A stretch of DNA of 64,000 nucleotides, from NCBI GenBank assembly GCA_902805475.1, contig CADCSX010000006.1, positions 2,666,001-2,730,000 on the forward strand, written 5' to 3'. Of this stretch, positions 10,908 to 22,937 are shown in pieces (position 1 is the first letter of the stretch; every line of letters begins with the position of its first letter). The DNA comes from Entonaema liquescens. Its lineage: Eukaryota > Ascomycota > Sordariomycetes > Xylariales > Xylariaceae. Position numbers and translations under genes: made by a program. Below the pieces are notes generated by a model, which saw only the letters and a list, made by a program, of their open reading frames with translations, was not told the DNA's origin and searched no databases.

Positions 10908-12945
10908 ATGGATCCGATTCTGCGCCGTAATGGAATGCCGACCGCCAGGATGGCAGCCCAACAACTCGGCCCTCCATTACTCAATGGCTGTTTTCATGAG
11001 GCTGATCGTGCAGATATGGTCGGTTTCAATCTTCAAGGGCTACGGAATTGTCTCCCAGAGCAGTTTCATCAACACCTAAGCGGGATTATCGAAGAGATCT
11101 TTAACACAAGCCGTTTGCTGCGGGATCTTGCAGATCAGGCTCAGGTTCATGTTTCCCAGTTGCCCGCAGTCTTCGACTATCTTAACGTCATCCTGCCATG
11201 TCTCTGCAAAACGCTTCGAGATATCATGTCATTCTACGGAGACAAATCAATGAACAGGGAGCACCGATGGAGAACAATGTACCATAAACTTGGCAACGAA
11301 CTCCCGGGCACTACTCTACCAGCGCGATTTATCATGTATAACCAATTCCTGCGGCTACTCCAGGAACTTCTAACAAGGTACTTTTCCAAGCATCCATGAC
11401 GACTCATTAATAAGTCCTTCTGCTAAACAGCTATACAGGTCTCCAAACTTCGATTTAAACGGAATGGAATCATTGCGCCTCCGTATACTCCAACTACGTG
11501 CAGCGAGGAAGATACGTCAGTAGCCTATGCCTCCCTACTATTGCGACATACTCACCCCTTCTTTAGCCCCACCCAGTCCTATTAGAACAGACCTCATCAG
11601 ACGAGACGAGGCACTTGAGTTCTGGAACCAAGAGACAGTAAGCTTTCCAATCGCTCTTCTTATGGGCAGCGGCATTGAAATTGGATAGAATTCGCATTGG
11701 GCCGAGGCGATCTTTACTCAACCCCTGCCGTCCCGGAGGGAATTCAAACACCAAGGATCGTAAGTTACTTACATCTCCAATCAGATGCTTTGTGGTTGAC
11801 ATGCAGTTAATATCGCACAGCTCAGATGCGTTCGGTCCTTTACAGCAGCTCGGTCATCTCCCGCCGCTGCCGCGAGACGTTAAGATATTAGTCAAAAGGT
11901 AGCGATCCGTGTAATTTATTGACAGTGTAGCTCATTTCGGAAAATCCGTGCGTTTTACTAATATACATTACATCTCAGATCATTCGATAACGATCGTATC
12001 TCGGTTATTTTCTTCCTGCAGCTTAGAGACCAAACACCGTCTCTCCTAATTCGGTCGAAAGTCGCTAGCCAGAGTTGGGTTTCTGTCCTCGGTGTCCACG
12101 AGCTGTCTATTCGGAGAGAGAAAGAGAGCGACTCAGTCCTACTCCTTTCCCGATGGAGTCGCTCGGAGCAGAAACCAAAGCCTTGGGCGAGCTTATCGTT
12201 TCTGACTTGGGAAGGTCGGCTTTCCTCGAGACTCGACAAGATTACTACTGAGAAGGATCTAAGCTGACTTTAAGTAGAAATGGTGCTTTTTTACTGCACA
12301 TTCCTGTGTCTACGGGTTCGAAGCCAACTTACGCTCAACGTCAGCCCGACCGAATTTCACCTTCGCAAGGAGAGGCGCCTGTTCCAAGCGTGAGTTATGA
12401 AAATGCTAGCTTGTAGAGAAGCAGTAGGAACTAACATAACCCTAGCCAAATTATCGATGATGGTTATCAGCATGTATTGATGGTATTCGAGGATAGTGTC
12501 ACAGGTGGCTGTCGTCTGCATGCTGCTGTCTGGGAAGGCAAGCTGCGAGCATGTCCCGTATGGACGGCATTCAGTATGTGGCCACCCACCCATCCCAATA
12601 GCAATTGCTTTTACTCACTCTCATCTTTACTTCTGCTATATCATCCTATCACTTACTAACCGTGACTTCCTTTTACCAGTCCCGCCGAATGTATCTTCGT
12701 CCTGGCTACTCCGCAAATCAAAGCATCGCATCTGGCTGCGCGATATACAACCATACGTGTTCTGGGAGAAATATCGGCCCACAAACCAGCGCAAGGGCCG
12801 CCTTGGCGCTTTCGAGCTCTCCTTCGCGAATAGTGAGGCCGCCACGCGGTTTCAGGAGCTGTTCGCCTCGTCGCCGGATGTATCAGCTGCGTCAGCCGCC
12901 CCGGAGTCTTCCAAACGTAACGACGGAGCCGAGGGTGCTGATTAG
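10908..12945 (+). CDS. Conserved-looking fungal protein of unknown function, nine exons
   Basis: Exons 10908-11377, 11439-11515, 11567-11637, 11689-11759, 11821-11898, 11979-12214, 12278-12389, 12446-12573 and 12680-12945 join in phase to give 502 residues. I do not recognise a named family. The N-terminal 155 residues are helical and leucine-rich (for example EEIFNTSRLLRDLADQAQV). The C-terminal half alternates hydrophobic and polar residues like a beta-rich PH-type fold, from FDNDRISVIFFLQLRD through WEEMVLFYCTFLCLRVRSQ to GGCRLHAAVWEGKLRACPVW and HRIWLRDIQPYVFWEKYRP. There is no signal peptide or membrane segment. The intron after exon 6 has a poor donor (GTCGGC). The consistent nine-way splice phase is the main argument that this is a real gene. 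The PH-like idea is a guess. Confidence 0.75.
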
Positions 12946-13870
12946 ACAACCCACACGAAGCGTACGAGGGGAAATAATGCTTAAATCCCCCTCCGAAAAC
13001 AACCCAATACGAACTTAACGGGTAACAACATCATGAAACTTCACAAGAACTTTCTTCTTCTCATATATTCTACGCGGGGATGTACTAACTCGCACGAAAC
13101 AAAACCTGAGTCTTCTATGATTCGAACATAAAAAAAAGCATATGCGACATAGCCAAATCAACTTTCCGAAACGACAGAAGCCCGTCTACGCGACTACTCA
13201 CGAGTTAATGAAGCTCACGATATTTCCTATGTCACATTCACCCTAACGAGGTTGACGACCGGACATGATGATGAGGAGAGGCAGATTGTTCGATGATACC
13301 CTTTTTTCTTCATGATACCTAGCATCCAGCGAAGCCTTGATTTATTTCCCATTATTTTCTATGTTTATCTCTCATCTATCAAAAGTTATTGAATGTGCGC
13401 GTGGTGCAATTATTAATGGCTCTGTCGATGAACCGCCTTATTTAGGTATAAGGGGCTTTCCAAAACCTTTACCTGTCGGGGGTCCAACGATAGTTCGATC
13501 TGGAGGAAATACCTAAGTGCCTAATTGGCTATTAAGCATAATTTTCTCTTCCAACCATTTTACATAGGTGATAGCAAAAGTAAGCGAACAAAAGCATTGG
13601 TTTTCTCTAAATAAAGACCTTATTGAATCCGCTCACTACCGTGGAGCCCAATCAAGCGAGAGGTTTAAGAAGTAGGTCCCTGTATATGCGGATGGTGCCA
13701 TTTAATGGGGAGTTCAGTTCTCTTAATTATCAGCCTACTAAGTATCAAAGCTTACAGCTTTCCTAACCGGAGCATCTAATATCCACGCCCCCTATTTCCT
13801 TGATACCCTAACCATATCTATCCCTCTAGACCCAACACAAGATCGGTGTCGGTTATCTGAAGCTTGAGGT
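12946..13870. other. Convergent 3' intergenic region
   Basis: About 920 bases between convergent genes, expected to hold the two 3'-UTRs. It is AT-rich with a run of A near 13131 and motifs such as TTTAGGTATAAGG. No coding sequence or RNA gene was recognised. Confidence 0.5.
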
Positions 13871-15127
13871 CTATATAGCTTTCAGGCCCCACCTCCAGGT
13901 ACGCTTGTCGTTCGCATGCACCAATTCCCGTAGTTTCTCGAGGGAGGCCCGGTCGCTGAAGACTCGGAGGCGGAACAGTTTAAACTCGCGATCGAACACC
14001 GGCCAACGCACACCCTCAGTTTCGTACCAATTATTCTTCGGTTTCCAGTTTCCGTCCAGTGATGACTCTGGGTCGTCGTGGAAGCGAGCGTGGCCGAGTT
14101 GCTTCGCCTTATGAAGAGTGTTGTGGACATCCGGAGCCATGTACATGTTACGCTGGGCCGAAGGGTGTGTTGTGTTGTAGTAGAAATCCCACCACGCCAC
14201 ATTCAATGGGGCGACGTCCGTCCTGGTTGGGCAACACCAGCGATAGAGTCTTCGCAGGCCAACGACTCCCGAGAACGCACCCATTCTGCGATGTGGGGTT
14301 TCTACGCCGGGTCTACTGGGGAATATCCGAGTTCGGGTTGGATCTATTCTCTTGCTGAAACATGTGCAGCCAGGGCCGTGTCGAGCTTTCGGCAGAGTGA
14401 TTTCGTTCTTTTCTAACGCGACTGTAAATCATGTTAGATAACACACCCATGTGAAAGTGTCAGCAAAACCTTAGAAAAATTACCACATACTGAAAAACCA
14501 ATATGCCCAAGTGCTAATAGCCTCTACCTGGGTGATTTCTCCAGGGGAAAAGTTTTTCCAGAACTCGACCACCAACTTCGGCTCTGGGGCTTGGCCCAGG
14601 AAAGGGGTCAGTGTATCTTTGTACCGAGAAGGCATCTGATGAAATAAGTTGAGATATATTTCATGTAAGTAGAAAGATCGAGTCTTTCGGGCACGTTCTG
14701 TCGGGGTCTCTGGAAGGATCTCTTGTTGCTCCGGTACCTTGAGTCCATATTCGCTTTCCACCATGTACTCGACCATATCCTTAAGCTCGGGGAGATGAAA
14801 AGCCGTGTACATCCGAAATAGCCCAATATCCCACTCCCGTTGATGGACGTAATCATTGAGGAATCCCTTAAGTTCGTTGGAATCCAGGGGATTAACTTTG
14901 CGGGATTCAATGGCCATGACTGCCAGCTTGTAGTCATTTAGGTCAAAGTTATTGAGGATTATAGCCTTAGCAATGCGATTAATGTTCCCGGCGTAAGCTT
15001 TATAGAATTGCTTTGATGTCAGAAGCAGCGAACGGGCATCACGACCACTCTCTAGCATCTTGAATACATGAGTGACAAGCTCGGTAGGTAGGCTTTTAAT
15101 GCCGATATTCATGCCCTTTCCTGCCAT
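13871..15127 (-). CDS. F-box-like protein, fungal, unknown target
   Basis: Two exons, 15127-14491 and 14412-13871, with intron GTATGT...TAG, give 392 residues in phase. Residues about 8-45 (IKSLPTELVTHVFKMLESG, then ARSLLLTSKQFYKAY) have the pattern of an F-box, which would recruit Skp1 and an SCF ubiquitin ligase. The remainder is helical with no recognised substrate-binding repeat. The C-terminal exon contains VAWWDFYYNTTHPSAQRN and WYETEGVRWPVFDREFKLFR. The frame stays open upstream to 15346, but MAGKGMNIG at 15127 precedes the F-box at the usual distance and is preferred. Such divergent F-box proteins are numerous in Pezizomycotina. The F-box call is moderate; the role of the rest is unknown. 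Confidence 0.7.
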
Positions 15128-18100
15128 GGCGTGGTAGGGTGAATAAAGCGAATGGTTATCTGAGAGAGGGAAGTATGAGTGGTAGATATGAGACCAGAGG
15201 ATAGAGTGTATGATGGTTCTGATTGTTGGAGTTGTCGAATAGGTATTTATCTGTGAGATGACTTGAAATGGAATAATGATAGTAAAAAGCTTCGGGACGA
15301 TCGCGATGGTAAGTTGAAATATATATTTTGGGAGCTCGAGTGCCAATCTTACGCGCCGATTGTTTTAAGTGACGTGTAATGCCTAAGCATCAACGTGCGG
15401 AATCGAAATAAGGTGCCTTATGTAACGAACTGTGTGACGCGTGAGGACAATACCAATTGATTGGTGCACTAGGCAACAGGCAGGTGGTTATCACCTGGGC
15501 AACTTCTATGTTATTGGTTCGATCTAACGCGGACACTTGTCCTGGTGTATAACTACTGTGTCTACTCCATCCTGTTGGGCCGTGGGAAGTTACAGGTGCA
15601 CGTATGCAAATCTATATAACCTCACTTTATTTGAATGTATCACTGCCTTGAGGAAATTGACCTGGAATGTTTCAGAATTATGCTCGTCATTGGGTACTAA
15701 CTTTAGGATTAAGTATTATGATTATCAAGAAGTAGGCCTAGAAGGTACCTTGAAGATAACTTTGTTATTCCGCAACCAATTCCAGTTCTAGAGTATGGAA
15801 GCCCGTAGACATACTGGATATATCCCATTCTATCGGAATGAAACATCTGGAATTCTTATAGTAAGCAGTAGAAATCTATCGGCTAAGTTTCTTTACCCCT
15901 TTCTCATTGTATAGCATATTGTCAGTAAAGCAACATAACAATCTCTATCCAAGATTACCTTCCATTGGACTTAACACTTTTGTCGACCCAGGTATATGTT
16001 GGTGAATAGGGCAATCTGGTAATTGCAACTCTTTGTTGCCAAGTGCCTAACCTACCTAAGTTACCTTAGGCACGTAGACTTGTTACCTATTGACTTTTTG
16101 CACTTGCTCTGCCTGGTACCATCAACAAGGTGAACCTATCAAGTATATTGCCTCTATTCTATACTTAACGTTACGAACTTATAAACTTGCTAACTGGGTT
16201 ATGCGGCTTGCCATATTTGCCTTGCCTTGTGTGCCTCTTAGCTAGTAACCCAACTGTGCCGAACGTATCTTGGGTGCTTTCCCTCCTTACCCTTTCTGTT
16301 TAGTAGCTACTATATAATTTCGCAGACTCACTCAACAAACACTTCACCATCATCGCAACCATGAAGTTAGGTGCTATTTGTTACTCTATATTGGTAAAAG
16401 CACTGATAATTCCCAATATTTAATACTTCTTTATCATTATGTAGCGTCTTAGCGTTTAAGAGAGTATCTTGGAGACATAAGGAGTTTAACTCACGTCCTA
16501 TCCATGCCTAATAGGTATTCTATCAAGTTTAATCATGTAAATATTCGCCAAGTTCAGCTCTCATCGTGTTAGCCTTGTTGATTCTACTGGGATTTACATT
16601 AGAAGACTGGACTAGAGTTTTATATGCTTCTTACGAAAAGGCGATTAGGATGTTTTTCGCAAGCCATGGCTCTTTCATAACGTTTAATATATTGATAAAA
16701 GGGTAAGAGAAAAGACATCCGCCATGGAAATATCATACCTAGGACATCAGAAGTTACACGCTCTGAAGTTTAGGTATATCCACAACTGGATAATTCTACT
16801 TGGATGGAGTTGCTTTAGTTTAATATAGCGTTCTACCATCGTAAAACGATTGCAGGTTCTAGACCTGATTAGCAATTAGATTAATTATTGAGTGGTTGTG
16901 TTTGGTCTTGGTTAGATTAAGCAATTGTAGCATCAATGAACCGGTAATATCATAGAGACTATTATGTATCTCCATGGGAAGGCCGACGTTAAAAGTATTT
17001 CATACTTTTCTAAGCACGTGTGACAAGTGAAATCCAGCCCTAATTCACATATGACATTATATATTAGTGTATATTATTTTTCCCGCCACAACCAATAAGA
17101 GCTTTTCAAGCTATGAGTACTACTCATTTTCCATTCAACTTTTCTTAGGTAGCATGAGATGAGCTAGTACCGCGGCACCGGGAACTACTAGTAAGGGACC
17201 GTAGATGATATAAAGTTTTAGAGCCATTCCCCATTATTTAGACGACTCGAGCTCTTGTGCCATCCAAGGTGGGAACTGACTTATCGAATTGTGAAGAAAG
17301 AGATCTGATTGGTTTAAGCAATAATGGGTTATGTCAATAATGGGTTATGTTATGTGGACCAACGCTTAATCTTGAATTTCTCTGTGCCTAGCTAGTTTAC
17401 ACTTGGGGAGACGGTATGGGTTTAGTCTGACTACCTAGCCTCGCTATTACGCCTTAAAAATTAAAGTTGAAGTGAACGGCGTTCTCTACTACTAGTCACG
17501 TCTGGTGGACGTGCCACCTATCATTACTCTATTCGATCATGACTGAATAGTAACTATAGCACTGTAGGTTCTCGACCACACTGTGAGACACAATGTGCCT
17601 GATTATGTGGACTTCCCAATACAAGGGGGGCTTGAAACTACAATGATCGTGTCTGATGCTAGAAAAATGATGATGTTTCCACGTAGAATTGGGCAAGTGC
17701 TTTTTGCTATATCTTCATCAGGAATTCGGGATGCCATGTAACACGACGTACCCATATTAATGAGCTTCTGGACTTCTAGGAACCCAGAGGTAGGTAGATG
17801 AAATCACTTTGGAGAGAGAGTTGGGGTAGTCCATAGTGTATTAGTTTAGCGCATCGTTGGCATCAAGATCCCCTTATTCGATTCGAGTCTGCTCCTTACG
17901 GGGGCCAAGGAAAGTGGCAACTAGCATGTTTGACAGATCCAACTAAATATGCTATTGCCTAGTCTTGAAATACCTAGAGCAAAAGCTTAATAGTACAGAA
18001 ACCCAAAGCTTATTCTGGTTGCTCTGCTGCTTGGCTTGGTTGTCTTGCTCGCCTTCGGAATTAGCTGGCATATCTACGGTGGTATGTCGGTTGCTCTAAC

Positions 18101-19157
18101 CTATATAGGTTAACATAATGTCCGAAAAGGGGTCTGGCCCCGGTCCCGAACGAGTGCTCCAGTAATATTATGGCATAGTAATTCCGCTATGACTTTGGTA
18201 TACATAACTCTTTCGCGGATAACCTTCCGTGCAGCTATAGCGTGACAGAATCTGTGTCTAATATGTTCCGACTCCAGCTAATGCTATGCGGGTAAAGAGT
18301 GTTTTCAAGACATCGAGAACATACATACACTACAGCTTTATGGTAGAAAAGGAGCTTGAATAGCGGGTCATCGAATCTCGATCTAGCCCCAGAAAGTTCT
18401 CCACTCGTGGCATGGCGTCAATCATCGTCATCCAGTCATGTTGAAATTATTCTTGAACTTGTAAGTTCGGTATGCTTAGGTTGGAGTTTTGATAAGCGAC
18501 CTTGGCTTTGGTTTCTTTTTGAGTTTTGACGTTATTGGTATGCCTCTTTAGCTTCTTTTTCGTTTGAGCCGCATTATACATAGGGATGGAATATGTGCTA
18601 GTCGTAAAACTCCACAGCATTCGGAGGCATTCTTCGGGAAAAGGGGCTAAACTCCATCCCTACTACTACATTGTTCGTAGTGACGCTTTACGTGTGGCAT
18701 ACTTTACATCCGGTCGCAATCTAGGCTCGTCCAGGAAGTTGTTAGAGTCTGCGTATATACAGGGAGTCCAGGTGCCAAGCTCTTGACCGAGAGCTTCATT
18801 GGTGTGGGGCGCCGGATTAAGGGAAGCCAGGTACGCATGCTAATCAAAGCTCGAGGTTGTCGATCAGTATGTGAAGAAGGGATTTGAATTGATTGGGGGC
18901 CAATTTTGACGTCTGTCAGGATAGATGCTCCAGTTTTGCTCCATCTTTAGATCATGCCGGTATGTAATCATCCTGGACCTCTTGTTCCGTCTGTCTGGAT
19001 TCCCATGCAGCATGTGGTCGGATACGTCGTCAAGGTCGCTGGGGTGTTGCTCAGACTTTAATACTCCAACCTCGTGGCCCGTATTGCCCCTCATGTCATC
19101 ATGTATATAACGAAACGGATTTGCTCGAAGCTGAGAAACGCCTTACACTGCCCTATA

Positions 19158-19189
<32 letters not shown>

Positions 19190-20600
19190 GAGTCGCAAAA
19201 AGAATTTAAGACTTATTCGATGGGGATGCTGTTGAATCTGTGGTGTCGCGTTCATCTAAAGCTCGGCCTTCTCTTCGGTATGTTTTCCTAGGTAAGGTGA
19301 CCGAGAATAATAGTAGAATATAAAGTTTTGTTAGGGGATATATGTTCCTCATCAGAACCTCACATTGACGACAAGTTTAAGTAATAGTTGTGGTGATCAC
19401 TGCGCATATGTAGAAGAGATGACTCGGTCGACCGGGAATTACCAATAAATATTCAGGGATCAAGATCTTATCTCTGGGTGCATCCTTCCGGGAATCATCC
19501 CCTAAGCTTCCGGGGTTGCATGGAAAATCAAGACATTCTGCAGGTAGTAGTAGGTATGCGTAAGCATGGCAATAACCGGATTGTTCTGGTAAAAAATTAA
19601 AATCTCATCATGCCAACACGTTTTGAAGATGTATTTTGCACTTTTGCTCTATAGAGCACTTTGGTAAGCTCCTGTTTCCCCACTGAGTCATGAAGTTAAA
19701 GAACTTGAAATTAGTTAGACGACGTAGCTCTTAAAATACCCATGTAACGTATCCTAAATAGTGGCTAGAATTTTGATAGCTGCATTCCGGGGTCGATAGG
19801 GTAGGTACCGACAACCTTGCTATGTTCTAGTGTTTTGCTTAACTCCACCACATAGCGGACCATTATGCGCGGACCTCTTAGGCAGACCCTCATGCAGGAA
19901 ACCAAGGGGTTTCTGTGGATGTAGAGTGATGAGAAGGAAATATGAAACCGAAGATCTCATCCAATATCAGAGAAAATTCAGTTGAAGACTGCAACCTTAA
20001 ACCTGTACCTACATACAAAACACTAGACCAGACAGCCTTCTCAAAGGCTTATTCATCCCTAAACTCCCTAGAAACATAAACACAAGACGTATGTACCTAT
20101 AGAATTCTCCAAATACTAACCAGGGCTTGTGGTGGAGTTGAATTTCAACTTCTATTTGATGTCGTTTCATAGGATATCGCCTCTCCAAGCTACCGCTACC
20201 CCGTGTCTCTGTGCACTGCCCTATTTCTTTGGACTACATTAAAATCCACATAGTTGAATGCTCGACTTCCCCCCTTCGCCGTGCGAGATCTGGGGTTTAG
20301 AACCATCTAACTTCTCTTAGTGCCAGACTATTGAAAAGTTTCTAGGCGGACTTGGCCTAGACATTGGCATCCAATTTCACCTCGCTTCGTGTGCTATAGA
20401 TCTGAACGGGTGAAGGTTTGCATGGAGCCTCACTTTGGTCAGTGATATTTTCTTGGCTTTGGACTTTTATTTTATATTATTCCTGGGTTTCTTGTTACTT
20501 TTTGCTTCGCCTGCTTCTATTCTCCCGCGTTCTAACTCCCTGTTTTAGGGTTGTTGAAGGAGTATACGCCAAGAAGGTCGCCGATTAGGAAGCATCAAAT
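15128..20600. other. 5.5-kb gene-free interval
   Basis: The longest stretch without a supportable gene. It is AT-rich, frames are broken everywhere, and the longest open frames (15537, 18586, 18925) are short and unconvincing. A leader-like sequence followed by ATGAAGTTAGGTGC at about 16361 resembles the start of a secreted-protein gene, but every splice I tried runs into a stop within about 15 codons. CAATAATGGGTTATGT is repeated in tandem near 17320-17350. A run of 28 T is at 19162-19189. No terminal repeats, transposase or reverse-transcriptase remnants were recognised. Confidence 0.45.
19162..19189. repeat. Poly-T tract, 28 bases
   Basis: An uninterrupted run of 28 T, by far the longest homopolymer in the window. 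It could be a simple replication-slippage tract or the complement of a retroposon poly-A tail on the minus strand, but no element body was recognised beside it. Confidence 0.7.
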
Positions 20601-21872
20601 ATGGCGGGCAACGATGGAATTCCTTCAAAATACTTGGAGCCGCCCAACAGCCTTTTGGCTATGGAGGATCGCACTTATAATGGACTGCTCGCAATAGGCA
20701 CTCTCGCGACTATCTCGCTGGTCTTCACGAGTTCATTATTAAGTTTCATTACGTGGCGAATGATTACGTGGAAATCCCATTACTCCAGCGCCGTCGGTCG
20801 AAATCAGTCCGTCGTGCTCATTTACCAACTTATTCTGGCCGACTTCTTACAATCGCTGGGCTTTTTGATATCGTTTCACTGGGTGGCCGAGCGTCAGATT
20901 ATTGGACCGAACGGGGCTTGCTTTGCACAGGGTTGGCTGATTCAGCTTGGAGATGTCGCGAGCGCGTTCTTCGTCCTTGCCATCGCGATACACACGACAT
21001 ACCAAGTAATTATTTCTAGGAGTCTGTCCTATAAAACTTTTATTTATTGCGTGCTTGGCATCTGGGGACTTGCTGTACTCCTTACTGCTCTCGCTCCATT
21101 GATCGGTGGGCGTTTTGTGTTTGAGAGAGCTGGCGTCTGGGTGAGTGAATCCTCTGCTATGGGATTTGAATATGAGTCATGTCATCTAACATATATGCTA
21201 GTGTTGGATATCCAGCGATAATGAAGGACTGCGCCTTTCTCTTCACTACATATGGATCTTTATCGTCGAATTTGGCTCTATCCTCGTTTACGCCACTGGT
21301 TTCTATTACCTTTTCCGTGTTAAACGCTCGGGCGAGGTCATAGTACCTGCACGAAGCGCTGAGACTATGCGTAAAGCCCGAACTGCCATGTTAGCATATG
21401 CAATGGTCTACACTATCCTGAGTCTTCCGTTAGCGTAAGTTGTATACCTACAAAATGTTGCTCCGTGATTTGAAGCTGACGTATCTCTAGTGCCGGACGT
21501 ATGGCTAGCATGTCGAACAATCAACTATCTGACGAATATTACTTATTTGCCGGGGCCCTGTTTACTTGCTCTGGCTGGGTCGATACCGTACTATATACCT
21601 TTACCCGACGGGCTTTGCTATTCGACGAATTGAACGTTTACGGTCGTCGGCCAGGGGCTCATCCCGAAGGCGGCAATCATGGGAAGGACACGGGATTCCA
21701 GCGACAGAGCAGCACGGACAGCATACTGGCGAACAATGGTTTCGGAAGTATCGGTGGAATTAAAATGGAGAGGACTGTGAAGGTGGAATTGGATGACTTT
21801 GACAGCACTACGAGCAATGGAGGAAGAATAACACGGGAATACTATGCAACGGCCGAGGCATTCAAGCCATGA
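20601..21872 (+). CDS. Seven-transmembrane G-protein-coupled receptor (Git3/cAMP-receptor-like)
   Basis: Exons 20601-21140, 21202-21434 and 21491-21872 encode 384 residues. Seven hydrophobic segments lie at roughly residues 28-51, 71-93, 112-136, 146-168, 195-218, 240-260 and 274-296, with a short extracellular N-terminus and a cytoplasmic tail of about 88 residues. Segment 2 (VVLIYQLILADFLQSLGFLI) and segment 3 (GWLIQLGDVASAFFVLAIAI) with a preceding Cys, and WISSDNEGLRL before segment 5, fit the fungal receptor group that includes Git3/Gpr1 nutrient receptors and cAMP-receptor-like proteins. Expected role: plasma-membrane sensing coupled to a heterotrimeric G protein. The ligand is not predictable. 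The tail is Ser/Thr-rich (DGGR-like and TTSNGG segments), consistent with phosphorylation. The class is confident; the subfamily is less so. Confidence 0.85.
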
Positions 21873-22937
21873 ATGAACAGGCCGAATCTGGAGGGATGTC
21901 AACGAGATACCATGGATATGAATTATAGTTCCGCTTGTCAAGGCTTTACATGACATATCTGTAGTCGAACTATGCACATTTACACAAGAAAACTTATCTG
22001 TTTAATGATCTTTCTAATTATAATGAGGTACATAAATAGTCTTTAATTAGGTACATAGGTAGAAAAACCACTAGTTGAATTTAGCGGAAAATACAAGGCA
22101 TAAACGATTCATACCTACATATGAGAAGGGAAATAGGTATTCTTTTGCCTGACCAAGATCGTAGACGCATAAATTCCTTTTACTCTAATGATTATCAAGC
22201 ATCACAGAAATTAATGCTTAAAAGTCACCAAAGCTTAACATAAACGAAGGTTTTAAAGTATAGATGCTGTTTCAGTTATTGAACCGTTTCCTATGGCCAA
22301 GCCTTGGCCGTAACAACTCCTTTAGGTATCAGCCCTTCTGTTCTGGCTGGGAAATAGCCCGTAGCCACTTCGGCCTAAGGTTAAGGTGGTAATAATACTT
22401 GCGAGCAATACCATGCTAGTTAGATTATAAGAGTCTCTTGTGAAGAAGAGGGAATCCAAGTCATAGATAGAAGAGCAACTACAGAGACAACTACATCCTA
22501 TGTGCGCCAGAAATTAGCCTCCTAATCTTTCGGGGTTTTGTGATAGGTCCTCATCACTAAATCGAGATATTTAGAGATAATAATAATTGCTAGCCGTACA
22601 AATTTCACTCAGTAGATACCCAGTCGAATTTTGTGGAAGGGTTTGTTTGCAATTTTCATATACATGTTAAAATAGCCCAACAAGAAGATCTTGAAGCCAC
22701 TTACCGTATTAGTACAGAAACACATCTCCTATTGGCCCAAACCGATCCAACGTATCGCAGTGATATAGTTGCTACACACTTTCGGGTCGAATGTCTCCAA
22801 TGTAGTGAATATGAGCGCCTCTATTTCCTGGAATATGGTCTTGGTATCATTTCTAGATGTTAATATATACATACGAACTCGTTACCCCAAGTTCGCGAAC
22901 GACAAAGTGTCTTGCGCCATTAATCATCAACAACTTC
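21873..22937. other. Convergent intergenic region receptor / KRE33
   Basis: About 1 kb, AT-rich, expected to contain the two 3'-UTRs. Motifs such as AGGTACATAGGTAG recur near 22025-22060. An open frame of 76 codons at 22633 has no recognisable features and is not called. Confidence 0.45.

Noticed and set aside
12290..12340. Possible tRNA (GGGTTCGAAGCC resembles a T-loop)
   Set aside because: It lies inside exon 7 of the nine-exon gene and no matching acceptor stem or anticodon arm could be found.
19162..19189. Poly-T tract as the tail of a non-LTR retroelement
   Set aside because: No reverse-transcriptase or endonuclease remnant and no target-site duplication recognised beside it.
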